Assembly (NCBI GenBank): GCA_945952065.1
Contig: CAMFGY010000014.1
Location: 1-64,000 of the forward strand
Reading direction: 5' to 3'
Length of the DNA stretch: 64,000 nucleotides
From: an uncultured Burkholderiales bacterium
GTDB taxonomy: Bacteria > Pseudomonadota > Gammaproteobacteria > Burkholderiales > Burkholderiaceae_C
The notes under the pieces are model-generated. The model saw only the letters and a list, made by a program, of their open reading frames with translations. It made no database searches and had not been told where the DNA came from. The translations under genes and the position numbers were made by a program. This document shows positions 1 through 7,947 of the stretch, in pieces (within the stretch, counting starts at the first letter, position 1; every line of letters starts with the position of its first letter).

Positions 1-118
<118 letters not shown>

Positions 119-579
119 TGACTAAAAAGCGTTAACTTCCAACATGCACTGAATTTTATATGGCTGCACTTGTTCTCTTAATTTTGGATAATGAAGGGTA
201 TACGAGATGGCCGAATTCATGCAGGACTTTGCAAGTTCAATCGCAATTGGTTTGCTTGCATTCCTTGTTTCTAAAGCCTTGCTGATGTATGTGAGAAAAG
301 TCGCGAAAGTAAGGTTTCAGGGTGGTTGCGTGACCGGGTTTCGGTCATCAGTTCATCATTTCAGTCTCGCTGTCGATAACCATACAAAGGTAATTTTGGT
401 TAGTTTTGTGCTGTAGCGTCGCGCGTTGTTGGAATGGGTGCTGGAGCCAGTCTTGGTAGTTTCTGGCTCTGCAAATATTCTGATCACTTCGCCTGTGAAT
501 TCAGCCAACCCGGGAGGCTGAAAGGCGAGAGTGGTGGATGCTTGCCGGACGCCTTTCGGCATATTTTTAGGAATACAAA
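119..579. other. AT-richer stretch without a confidently identified gene
   Basis: This stretch separates the repeat tail from the double-glycine peptide gene and is visibly AT-richer than the rest of the window. It holds the weak small ORF listed at 207-416. A second 57-codon ORF at 434-607 would run across the start of the next gene in another frame. AT-rich hexamers such as TTAACT (132-137) and TATATG (157-162) could belong to a promoter, but I cannot choose one with confidence. No tRNA or strong hairpin is apparent. Confidence 0.5.
207..416 (+). CDS. Small putative membrane protein (hypothetical)
   Basis: A 69-codon ORF with a plausible ribosome-binding site (AAGGG at 194-198, eight bases before ATG). 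The N-terminal third contains one hydrophobic stretch (about residues 10-29) followed by basic residues (RKVAKVR), as expected of a single-pass inner-membrane peptide. The C-terminal half has no recognisable pattern. It has no double-glycine leader. Position beside a bacteriocin-like gene would allow an accessory or immunity role, but no family is recognised. The low-GC composition makes chance ORFs more likely, so it is reported tentatively. Confidence 0.3.
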   Translation: MAEFMQDFASSIAIGLLAFLVSKALLMYVRKVAKVRFQGGCVTGFRSSVHHFSLAVDNHTKVILVSFVL

Positions 580-813
580 ATGGCAACTTCTGAGATCCTC
601 TCCGTAGCCGAGCTTGAGAGTATCGGCGGCGGACTAGATGGGTGGGGGTTCACCGGGGCGGTTCTGGCAATCGGCGCCTGCACGATCGCTGTAGCGACCG
701 CAACGGTTTGGGGTGCTGTCGGTGGTTTACATGCAATCGATGCAGTCGGTGCGGATGCGATGTCGATTTACGTGAGTGGGAAGACGAGGGAAAAGCCGAT
801 CGAATCCCGGTAA
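580..813 (+). CDS. Double-glycine-leader bacteriocin/microcin-like precursor peptide
   Basis: A 77-residue peptide whose first 18 residues match the classical double-glycine leader LSxxELxxIxGG without a mismatch (L7, S8, E11, L12, I15, G17, G18). Cleavage after G18 would give a 59-residue mature peptide. That peptide has a Gly/Ala-rich hydrophobic core with one Cys and a short basic/polar tail, typical of class II bacteriocins and microcins. AGGA sits about ten bases before ATG 580. The C39-peptidase ABC exporter that would remove the leader and secrete the peptide begins 590 bp downstream. The antibacterial function is inferred; other secreted peptides (signals, modified peptides) use the same leader. 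The mature part resembles no named bacteriocin I can recall. Confidence 0.75.
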   Translation: MATSEILSVAELESIGGGLDGWGFTGAVLAIGACTIAVATATVWGAVGGLHAIDAVGADAMSIYVSGKTREKPIESR

Positions 814-869
814 CCTGAAGTAAACATTAAACCAGTGCGGGCCTGCGTCCTGCACCGGTGGGGAATCAA

Positions 870-1238
870 ATGAACCTTGTGGAAAAAAAGCTCGAGTTTT
901 CGCGTAAACTCAATAAGGCGCTAGCACTCTTGCAGAGAGCAGGAATTTCTGAAGGCAACTATTGTCCACCCATGTACAAACTTTATTGGAAGGCAGGCTT
1001 GAGACTTCCGCCTCCCCATTTTTTGGGTTTTTTGGGGCATATTTTTATGGTGGGATTGCCCGTCAGTCTCAGCGTTTTGGGGTTTTATATAATGGCGAAC
1101 AGCCAAGATGAGTTTCGGTTGATTGATATTTTTGTATTGATGCTTGGTGTCGCCGTTTTTGTAGGGTTGGTGATGGCGAGCTATTATGAGTTGTCTCGCC
1201 GTAAACATAGATTGCCGACCTGGGCTGCTCTTGATTGA
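870..1238 (+). CDS. DUF6404-like small membrane protein, candidate immunity protein
   Basis: A 122-residue protein starting at ATG 870, preceded by a GGTGGGG ribosome-binding site; an in-frame GTG at 858 is possible but weaker. The cytoplasmic N-terminal region (about 1-45) carries a Tyr-x-Pro-Pro motif and then a Pro-Pro-Pro-His-Phe motif around residues 47-51. Two hydrophobic segments follow (about 56-76 and 86-106), with a basic C-terminus. The arrangement resembles the DUF6404 family as I remember it; function is unknown in that family. It lies between the double-glycine peptide and its exporter, where immunity proteins usually sit, so a self-protection role is inferred. Confidence 0.6.
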   Translation: MNLVEKKLEFSRKLNKALALLQRAGISEGNYCPPMYKLYWKAGLRLPPPHFLGFLGHIFMVGLPVSLSVLGFYIMANSQDEFRLIDIFVLMLGVAVFVGLVMASYYELSRRKHRLPTWAALD

Positions 1239-1416
1239 ATTGTTTTTACTGGATGTTCTGGCAAATGGCGCCGTCGACAATATTGTTGGGGATCATCATG
1301 GTGACTTTGTCGGGCCACCCATTGCTACCCTGATGGGATATGTGGTTTTTGCGGTGGCAGTTGCTGAGTCCTGTGTTTATCTGTACTGGCTGCTGCGTCG
1401 TCAATGCAACAACTAG
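1231..1416 (+). CDS. Small single-pass membrane protein overlapping the exporter start
   Basis: An ORF open across the gap between the DUF6404-like gene and the exporter, ending in TAG at 1414-1416. No in-frame ATG lies in the gap; a TTG at 1231 overlaps the upstream stop, another is at 1240, and a longer ATG (1186) would overlap the previous gene. The product has an acidic, His-containing first half, one convincing transmembrane segment (about 25 residues) and a terminal Arg-Arg, a good membrane-insertion signature. Its last 13 bases overlap the exporter start, which lacks a clear ribosome-binding site. Translational coupling would explain that and supports this ORF being real. The family is not recognised. 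Confidence 0.4.
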   Translation: MIELFLLDVLANGAVDNIVGDHHGDFVGPPIATLMGYVVFAVAVAESCVYLYWLLRRQCNN

Positions 1417-3578
1417 TCGGCCATTTCGTTCAGCGACAACGAGCTGCAATTCCCTTGAAACCTCTGCTTCAATCCGAATCCGCTGAATGCGGCCTGGCCT
1501 GCCTGGCCATGATCTGCATCGCGCATGGGCAGCAACAGGACCTGCCTGAACTGCGCCGCCGCTTTGCCGTTTCGCTCAAAGGCGCCAACCTGCGCCAGCT
1601 GATCGCTCACTCCGGCAGTTTGGGGTTCTCGTCCCGGGCTTTACGCCTGGAACTGGCCGAACTGGGCCAGTTGCAAACCCCCTGCATCCTCCACTGGGAC
1701 CTGAACCACTTCGTCGTTCTCAAGAAGGTTCTGCGTGGCGATAAGGGTGCAGTGATCCTCGATCCGGCAGTGGGCGAACGTCGCTTGTCCATGAGCGAGA
1801 TATCTCGTCATTTCACCGGCGTGGCTTTGGAGTTGAGCCCCAATGCGGAGTTCAAGTCCCAAGCCTCGGCGCCTAAGGTGTCATTGAGAACGTTGACCGG
1901 CAAGGTGATGGGGCTCAGGTGCTCGCTGCTGCAGATCTTTGCCGTGGCCGTTGTTTTGGAGATGTTTGCCATCGTGGCGCCCTTGTTCAACCAGATGGTG
2001 GTGGACGAGGTGCTCACATCGGGGGACCGGGATCTTTTGACGGTGTTGGTGATCGGCTTCGGGTTGTTGCTCGTGGTGCAAACGGCGATTGGCTTGGTTC
2101 GGTCTTGGATGGTGATGGTCTTGGGCCAGACGCTGTCCTTGCAATGGATGGGTAATGTGTTTGCGCATCTGCTGCGTTTGCCGGTGGACTACTTTGAGAA
2201 GCGCCATTTGGGGGACATCACCTCGCGCTTCGGCGCTGTCAGTGCCATTCAAAAGACCTTGACCACCGCCGCCATTGAAGCGGTGTTGGACGGGCTGATG
2301 GCTGTGGCCGCTCTGGTGATGATGCTGATCTATGCGCCGACCTTGTGCGCAGTCACCGTCACAGCAGTCGCCGCTTACGGGCTTTTGCGCTGGGCGGCCT
2401 ACCATCCCTTCCGTGATGCGGCTGCTGAGCGCCTGGTGGTCGCGGCGAAAGAAAGCACCTATTTCCTGGAAACCTTGCGGGCCATCACGCCGCTCAAGCT
2501 TTTCGGTCGGGAAGAGGAGCGCCGTGCCCGTTGGCAAAACCTGATCGTGGATGTGCAAAACCGCGATGTGCGCACGGCCAAGATGAGCATTGGTTTCACG
2601 ACGGCCAACACCTTCATCTTCGGGTTGGAGAACCTGCTGGTGCTGTGGCTGGGTGCCAAGCTCATCATGACGGGGCAACAGGCCGGTGCGGTGACGATGA
2701 CTGTGGGCATGTTGTTCGCTTACCTCAGCTACAAGGGCCAGTTCACCGGGCGGGTTTCCGCGCTGATCAATTACGCGGTGGAGTTGAAGATGCTGGGCCT
2801 GCACGCTGAACGCTTGGCGGACATCGCCTTGGAGCCTCCCGAGAAGGATGAATTGCCTGCCAACGACTTGAAACACTTGCAGCCCAGCATTGAACTGCGA
2901 GGGGTGAGCTTTCGCTACGGTGAAGGTGAGCCGTGGATTCTGCGCAATGCCAACTTTCGCGTGGAAGCGGGTGAGAGTGTCGCCGTGACGGGGCCCTCGG
3001 GGGCGGGTAAGACCACGCTGTTGAAGATTGCGCTGGGCCTGCTTAAACCCAGCGAGGGCGAGGTCTTGTTCGGTGGCATGCCGGTGCGCCAATTGGGGCT
3101 GCAGAACTTTCGGCGCCAGGTGGGCACGGTGATGCAGGAGGATGCTTTGTTGACGGGGAGCTTGGCCGACAACATTGCCTTTTTTGATGTGCAGCCCGAC
3201 CACGCGCGCATCGAGGCCTGCGCCAAGTTGGCTCAGTTGCATGAAGACATTTGCCGCATGCCCATGGGGTATCAGACCTTGGTGGGCGATTTGGGTTCAG
3301 GTCTGTCGGGTGGGCAAAAGCAGCGGCTCTTGTTGGCACGGGCCTTGTACAAAAAGCCGCGCATCTTGGCTCTGGATGAAGCGACCAGCCATTTGGATTT
3401 GCAAAACGAACGGGCGGTGACGGCCGCGCTCAGCCGCATGTCTTTGACGCGACTCATCATCGCCCACCGGCCCGAAACCATCGCCGGCGCGCAGCGGGTG
3501 GTGATGGTGCGCGAGGGGCAGGTGGTGGAACTGGCGCGCGCGGTCAGCGCCAGCAGCCCCGAAGGCGCCACGGCTTGA
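1404..3578 (+). CDS. Peptidase-domain (C39) ABC exporter for double-glycine peptides
   Basis: A 724-residue PCAT-type transporter that would cleave the leader of the peptide at 580-813 and export the mature product across the inner membrane. The C39 peptidase (about 15-150) has the Gln23 oxyanion residue, catalytic Cys29 (ECGLAC), His102 and Asp120. A six-helix ABC exporter domain occupies about 165-460. The ATPase domain has Walker A GPSGAGKTT (about 530-538), signature LSGGQ (about 633) and Walker B ILALDEA (about 653). Length and order match the LagD/CvaB family. In Gram-negative bacteria a HlyD-type adaptor and TolC are also needed; neither is visible here. The start overlaps the preceding ORF. 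Confidence 0.93.
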   Translation: MQQLVGHFVQRQRAAIPLKPLLQSESAECGLACLAMICIAHGQQQDLPELRRRFAVSLKGANLRQLIAHSGSLGFSSRALRLELAELGQLQTPCILHWDLNHFVVLKKVLRGDKGAVILDPAVGERRLSMSEISRHFTGVALELSPNAEFKSQASAPKVSLRTLTGKVMGLRCSLLQIFAVAVVLEMFAIVAPLFNQMVVDEVLTSGDRDLLTVLVIGFGLLLVVQTAIGLVRSWMVMVLGQTLSLQWMGNVFAHLLRLPVDYFEKRHLGDITSRFGAVSAIQKTLTTAAIEAVLDGLMAVAALVMMLIYAPTLCAVTVTAVAAYGLLRWAAYHPFRDAAAERLVVAAKESTYFLETLRAITPLKLFGREEERRARWQNLIVDVQNRDVRTAKMSIGFTTANTFIFGLENLLVLWLGAKLIMTGQQAGAVTMTVGMLFAYLSYKGQFTGRVSALINYAVELKMLGLHAERLADIALEPPEKDELPANDLKHLQPSIELRGVSFRYGEGEPWILRNANFRVEAGESVAVTGPSGAGKTTLLKIALGLLKPSEGEVLFGGMPVRQLGLQNFRRQVGTVMQEDALLTGSLADNIAFFDVQPDHARIEACAKLAQLHEDICRMPMGYQTLVGDLGSGLSGGQKQRLLLARALYKKPRILALDEATSHLDLQNERAVTAALSRMSLTRLIIAHRPETIAGAQRVVMVREGQVVELARAVSASSPEGATA

Positions 3579-3634
3579 GTGCAAAGGCTCGAGAGCGACA
3601 AGTATCAAACTGGGCCTGCCTGAGGTCCAAGCAA

Positions 3635-3669
3635 GCCCCAAACAGGCGCCAATTGGGCCCCAAGCAGGC
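3635..3669. repeat. Short direct repeat after the exporter gene
   Basis: Two 13-mers, GCCCCAAACAGGC (3635-3647) and GCCCCAAGCAGGC (3657-3669), differ at one base and are 22 bp apart. They sit in the convergent gap between the exporter and mltB. No clear hairpin with a T-run was found, so a terminator role is not supported. Confidence 0.4.
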
Positions 3670-3691
3670 CTCAAGCGGACGTGGCGCAAGC

Positions 3692-4843
3692 CTAGCGTTG
3701 GCGGCGCAAATCGGCCAGGGTTCGGCCCATTTCAATCACCGCCATCGCGTAGTAGCTGGACCAGTTGTAGCGCGTCAGCGCATAGAAATTTTCGGTGCCC
3801 AGCCAGTAGCTCGGGGCGGCGTGGCCGTTTTGCAGCTCGATTACAGCCAAGGGGCCGCTGTGATCTTGAGCGGCTTCTGAGGGCAGGGCGCCGGCCTCGC
3901 GCAGCTGGGCCACGCTGAAAGTCGGCTTGATGTCAGGCGCCAAGAGCAGGGCGCGGGCCGAGGTGTCCACGGGCAGGGCAACGCTGTAGTGCGTGGGCAT
4001 GCCGCGCTGCCAGCCGAAGGCGGCGAGGTAGTTGGCCACGCTGCCGATGGCGTCTTCGGCGCTTTGGATGGGGTTGGCATGGCCGTCGCCGTCGAAGTCA
4101 ATGGCGTAGAGGTTCCAGCTGCTGGGCATGAACTGAGGCCAGCCCATGGCCCCGGCGTAAGAGCCCTTCACTGCCAAGGGGTCCAGGCCTTCGCGGCGAC
4201 ACAGCTTCAAATACTCGACCAGTTCATTGCGGAAAAATGCGCTGCGGTCGCTGCGCCCGCTGGGGAAGTCAAAGGCCAGCGTGGCCAGGGCATCGATGAC
4301 ATGAAAGCCGCCGGTGATCTGGCCGTAGAAAGTCTCCACCCCGATGAGGCCCGCGATCAGCTCAGCGGGCACGCCGTAGCGCGCTTCCGCGCGGGCCAAG
4401 GCGGCGGCGTACTGCTCCCAAAAAGCCAGGCCGGCTTGCAGGCGCTTGGGCTCTACAAAGCGGGCACGGTAGGCGGCCCAGTCTTTGGCCGTGCCGGCGG
4501 CTGCGGGCATGATGAGGCGCTGCACGCTGGGCACGCTGCGCGCTTGGGCCAAGGTGGACTGCAGCTCTTGCGCGTCCCAGCCTTGTTCGCTGGCCAGCGC
4601 GGTGGCAAAGGCCATCACATCGGTGCGTTCGCCAAAGGGCTTGGCGGGGGCGTCTTTTCGGGCCGCGCTCGAGGCTTTGGCGGGGGGCGCTTTGGGCTTG
4701 GTGCTTTTCTTATTGGCCGCGCCGTGGTTTGTTTTGTGGGCCGGTGTCTCGGCATGCGCGCTGGGCTGGCCCAGCAAAACGGCAAAGGTCAGTAGGAGGC
4801 TGGGGAGCAGGCCTGGGAGCGGGGAATGGGAAAAAGGTTTCAT
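3692..4843 (-). CDS. mltB: Lytic murein transglycosylase B
   Basis: A 383-residue periplasmic enzyme that cleaves the MurNAc-GlcNAc bond of peptidoglycan, forming 1,6-anhydro-MurNAc. The chosen start (ATG at 4843) gives a signal sequence with a hydrophobic core (about 9-25) ending near SAHA; the longer ORF adds an Arg/Cys-rich stretch unlike any leader. A Lys/Ala-rich linker (about 30-60) precedes the catalytic domain. The MltB hallmark GVETFYG contains the catalytic acid Glu170. Further family motifs are the Asp-rich DFDGDGH segment, where MltB binds calcium, and the late NFYALTRYN motif. Last gene of the minus-strand moxR-DUF58-tgpA-mltB group, 16 bp after tgpA. Confidence 0.92.
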   Translation of the reverse strand: MKPFSHSPLPGLLPSLLLTFAVLLGQPSAHAETPAHKTNHGAANKKSTKPKAPPAKASSAARKDAPAKPFGERTDVMAFATALASEQGWDAQELQSTLAQARSVPSVQRLIMPAAAGTAKDWAAYRARFVEPKRLQAGLAFWEQYAAALARAEARYGVPAELIAGLIGVETFYGQITGGFHVIDALATLAFDFPSGRSDRSAFFRNELVEYLKLCRREGLDPLAVKGSYAGAMGWPQFMPSSWNLYAIDFDGDGHANPIQSAEDAIGSVANYLAAFGWQRGMPTHYSVALPVDTSARALLLAPDIKPTFSVAQLREAGALPSEAAQDHSGPLAVIELQNGHAAPSYWLGTENFYALTRYNWSSYYAMAVIEMGRTLADLRRQR

Positions 4844-4859
4844 CAATGAATCGGGGCGA

Positions 4860-6950
4860 TCAGGGAGCGAGCTTGCCCCGCAGCATACGGCCTGCAGCGC
4901 GGAAATCTCGCCACCAACGCCGTCGAGAGGCATAACTTGTAGGTTCTGCGGCGCCATGTCCATAGCGCGAACGCTCCAATTCTTGCAGCAGCAAGGCGGC
5001 CGGCAGGGCCGCCTGGCCATGGCGCTCTTGCAGCAGTCGGGCCCAATGGGCCGGGCTTTGGTGCGGGGCGGCACCCTTCACGCCCAGGCGCTGCAGCTCC
5101 GACAGAATGCGCGCTCGTTGTCGGCTCCAGGCGTCATGCGGCCGCTGTTGCCAGCTGGCCCAGGCCGCGCCGATCAGCGCGATCAAGCCGATGAGCGCAG
5201 CACTGACCTGACCCAAGAGCTGCCAATCGGGCGAGGCAAAGCCGGCGCTCTTGAGCAGGTCAAACTGGCTTTGACGCGAATAGTTCAAGACGCTTTGCTG
5301 CCAGCGGTTGTCCAGCATTTCCCAGGCGCGCCGCAAGCTCAGCCACAGGGTCGGACTGAGTTGGCCCAAAGCGCCGGCCCAGGCACCGGGCGGAGGGCGC
5401 AGGGCCAAGCCTTGCTGGATGCGCTCAGGCGCGATGGCAGCGGTGGGGTCGGCGCGTTGCCAACCTTGCTGCGGCGTGTAGTACTCGGCCCAGGCGTGGG
5501 CATTGCTGTTGCGCACGATCCAGTAGCCATCTTGCGGCTGGGCATCCATGCCTTGGAAGCCGGTGACGATGCGGGCCGGCACGCCCATGGCGCGCATCAC
5601 CACCACAAAGGCAGCCGAGAAATGCTCGCAAAAGCCCAGTCGCCGGTCGAACCAGAATTCGTCGATCAGGTGCGGTGTGGCCTCGCCATAACGTCCCGGT
5701 GCCAGTGTGTAAATGAAGTCAGCGCTGGCAATGTGCTGCATCACCGCTTGGGCCAAGGCCGGTGCCAGCTGGCTTTCGTTCAAGCCAGCAAATTGGGGCT
5801 GGCGGCGCAGCTCAGCAGCCCAGGCCAGGGTTCGTGGGTTGTAGCCGGGCGGCAGGTCCAGGTAGTTTTGCAAGACCAAAGCGTGCTGGCCGGGCCCGGT
5901 CAGGGGGCCGTGGCGGTAGCTGCTGAAGGCTCGCGCATTCAGACGCAGCCGCTCGGTGATGGGGCGCTCGGCGGCCCACTGAAGCTCGGGAGCGCGGCGG
6001 ACTTTCAAGGCCTCCAATTGCAGCTCGGTGCCCGCAGGCTCGGGGCTCATCTCCAAGAGGGGCAGCACGCTGATGCGCAGCGGCTCCAGCGTCACTTCGT
6101 AGCTCAATGCAGGGCCTTGGGTTTGCAGCGGGTCGGGGCGACCCGGCCATTGCAAGGGGCTGGGCCGCCAGGTTTTGCCGTCAAACTGGGCCAGCACCGG
6201 GCCGCGGAAGTAGCGCGCCTGAGGCGGTGGGGGCGGGCCTTGAAAGCGCAGACGCATGGCGATGCTGTCGTCATTGGCGATTTCCGACATGGCACCGAAG
6301 TCCATGCGGTTGGACAAACCGGTGCGTCCCACCGAGTCGGCCGGCACGCCCCAGAGCGGCCCGATGCGCGGGAACAGCACAAACAAAAGCACCATCACCG
6401 GCAGCCCATACAAGGTGGTGCGCGCGGCCTGCTTGGCGGCCAAGAGCAGGCTGGGTTGGCCCACTGGCATTTGGGCCAACACCACGGCGCTGAGCAAGGC
6501 CCAAACGCTCAACAGGGTCCACAAGGCGGTGAACAGCGACTGCGAGTAAAGAAAGTTCGTCAGCACCAAGAAGAAGCCGAGAAAGAAGACCACAAAAGCA
6601 TCGCGGCGCGCGCGCAACTCCAGGGTCTTGAGCGCCATCAGCATCACCAGCAAGGTGATGCCGGCTTCGCGGCCCAACAAGGTGCGGTGGGTGATCCAGG
6701 TCAGGGCCGCGCCCAGCAAGAGCACCGCCACCAGCACCCAGCGCCCAGGCAAGGGCTCGGAGCGCCAGGCCAGCCAGCCGCGCCAGCTCAGCATCAAAGC
6801 GGTGATGGCGCTGGCCCACAGCGGCAAGTGGCTGGCATGCGGCGCCACGATGGCGGCGATGGTCGCCAAAAGAAACAAGGTGTCGCGGCTGTCCCGGCCC
6901 AGTTGGCGCCAGGTCGGCCAAGCGCGGGAGCTTGTGGCGCTGCCCCTCAT
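4860..6950 (-). CDS. tgpA: Transglutaminase-like membrane protein TgpA (DUF3488)
   Basis: A 696-residue inner-membrane protein with several N-terminal transmembrane helices (to about residue 200), a periplasmic transglutaminase-like domain and a further helix near 575. The papain-like triad is intact: Cys441 (GFCEHF), His485 (NAHAWAEYY) and Asp501 (RADPTA). TgpA is known from Pseudomonas as an essential periplasmic protein thought to act on the cell envelope; its exact substrate is not established. The start ATG at 6950 overlaps the stop of the DUF58 gene by four bases (ATGA), fixing the start and showing translational coupling. Confidence 0.92.
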   Translation of the reverse strand: MRGSATSSRAWPTWRQLGRDSRDTLFLLATIAAIVAPHASHLPLWASAITALMLSWRGWLAWRSEPLPGRWVLVAVLLLGAALTWITHRTLLGREAGITLLVMLMALKTLELRARRDAFVVFFLGFFLVLTNFLYSQSLFTALWTLLSVWALLSAVVLAQMPVGQPSLLLAAKQAARTTLYGLPVMVLLFVLFPRIGPLWGVPADSVGRTGLSNRMDFGAMSEIANDDSIAMRLRFQGPPPPPQARYFRGPVLAQFDGKTWRPSPLQWPGRPDPLQTQGPALSYEVTLEPLRISVLPLLEMSPEPAGTELQLEALKVRRAPELQWAAERPITERLRLNARAFSSYRHGPLTGPGQHALVLQNYLDLPPGYNPRTLAWAAELRRQPQFAGLNESQLAPALAQAVMQHIASADFIYTLAPGRYGEATPHLIDEFWFDRRLGFCEHFSAAFVVVMRAMGVPARIVTGFQGMDAQPQDGYWIVRNSNAHAWAEYYTPQQGWQRADPTAAIAPERIQQGLALRPPPGAWAGALGQLSPTLWLSLRRAWEMLDNRWQQSVLNYSRQSQFDLLKSAGFASPDWQLLGQVSAALIGLIALIGAAWASWQQRPHDAWSRQRARILSELQRLGVKGAAPHQSPAHWARLLQERHGQAALPAALLLQELERSRYGHGAAEPTSYASRRRWWRDFRAAGRMLRGKLAP

Positions 6951-7933
6951 GGCGCTCGACTCAGCAGTTCCAGGCATTGCTGGCGGTGGGTGCTGCCCAA
7001 GGCGGCGGGGATCTCCTGGCCGCCTAGGCGCAGGCCATAGGGCACTTGCAACTGTTCGGCGGCCAAGACCCAGGCGCACAAGCGCGAGAGCTGCGCTTCG
7101 CCGGGGAGGCCCATGCAGTCGCGCCGGTCCAGGCAGAGCGTGCGGGCCACGGGGGCCTGGGTTTCGCGCACCCAGAGATTGCCGCCTTGCTCCAGGCTCA
7201 GCGCGGCTTTTTTCCACAGCACTTGGCGCATCGAGTCGCCGCGTCGGTAGGCGCGTACGCCTTCGAAGTCCTGCCCTTGTTGGGCGCTGCGCGCCAGCGT
7301 CGGCTGCGGGTTGGGGTCCTCGTCGGCGTCGCTGGTTTGCGGGGCGAATGGCGGCGTGGGTTGCTCCGGCTGCGGGTAGACCCAGACGTGGCTGGCCGGC
7401 CGCCAAACACTCCAGGCCCTGAACAGGCCGAGCGGAAAGCGGGTGATGATTTGCAAAGGGGGCAGTGCCTGCAGGCCGCGCAGGCTGGCCGGGTAGCGCA
7501 CCTGAAGCACGGCATGGCCGAGCGCGGGCACATCGGTCCAGGCGATCTCGCTGTGGGGCTGGCCCCGCACATGCACGCCAATGCCAAAGCGCGCCGTGCC
7601 GGGGTTGTGCAAGCGCAACTCCAGTTGCACATCTTCATGCGCAAATACTGCGCCGGGGGCCTTCAGGTCCAGGCTGAGCCCGCGCAGATTGGCGTGGGTG
7701 CTGTGCATGGACGCCAAGCCAGCGCCGGTCAGCAAAAAGGTCAACATAAAGCCCAGGCTCAGCTGATCATTGATCGAGGCCAGCAAAAGCAGCAGCAAAG
7801 TGGCGCAAAAGGCCAGGCCCGGCCGGGTCGGCAGGATGTAGATATTGCGCTGGCCCATGAGATGGGTGTCGCAAGGCGGATGACGTGCCGTCCACCAAGC
7901 CTGCCAGCGCGCCTGCAATGCTCTCATCGCCAT
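6947..7933 (-). CDS. DUF58 domain membrane protein
   Basis: A 328-residue protein with two N-terminal transmembrane segments (about 35-75) and a C-terminal DUF58 core recognised by the motif DFEGVRAYRRGDSMRQVLWK. DUF58 proteins have a von Willebrand-A-like fold and are nearly always partnered with a MoxR ATPase and a transglutaminase, exactly as here. The gene starts 14 bp after moxR and overlaps tgpA by four bases. Its role is probably a scaffold or substrate for MoxR-driven remodelling of membrane complexes, but this is inferred from family context. An internal Met at residue 26 could be an alternative start. Confidence 0.88.
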   Translation of the reverse strand: MAMRALQARWQAWWTARHPPCDTHLMGQRNIYILPTRPGLAFCATLLLLLLASINDQLSLGFMLTFLLTGAGLASMHSTHANLRGLSLDLKAPGAVFAHEDVQLELRLHNPGTARFGIGVHVRGQPHSEIAWTDVPALGHAVLQVRYPASLRGLQALPPLQIITRFPLGLFRAWSVWRPASHVWVYPQPEQPTPPFAPQTSDADEDPNPQPTLARSAQQGQDFEGVRAYRRGDSMRQVLWKKAALSLEQGGNLWVRETQAPVARTLCLDRRDCMGLPGEAQLSRLCAWVLAAEQLQVPYGLRLGGQEIPAALGSTHRQQCLELLSRAP

Positions 7934-7947
7934 GCGGGGTGTGCGCC

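Noticed and set aside
170-193. TTGTTC ... GATAAT as a sigma-70 promoter
   Set aside because: The spacing is about 12 bases, too short for a normal -35/-10 pair.
356-586. 76-codon minus-strand ORF before the precursor peptide
   Set aside because: Overlaps the ribosome-binding site and start of the double-glycine peptide gene and has no membrane or leader features.
434-607. 57-codon plus-strand ORF overlapping the precursor start
   Set aside because: It overlaps the first 28 bases of a much better supported gene in another frame and has no leader or family feature.
1881-3242. 453-codon minus-strand ORF opposite the C39 exporter
   Set aside because: Gln/His/Arg-rich shadow of a well-supported ABC exporter.
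4485-7040. 851-codon plus-strand ORF opposite mltB and tgpA
   Set aside because: Spans two real minus-strand genes and their gap; composition is low-complexity Gln/Ala/Gly with no motifs.
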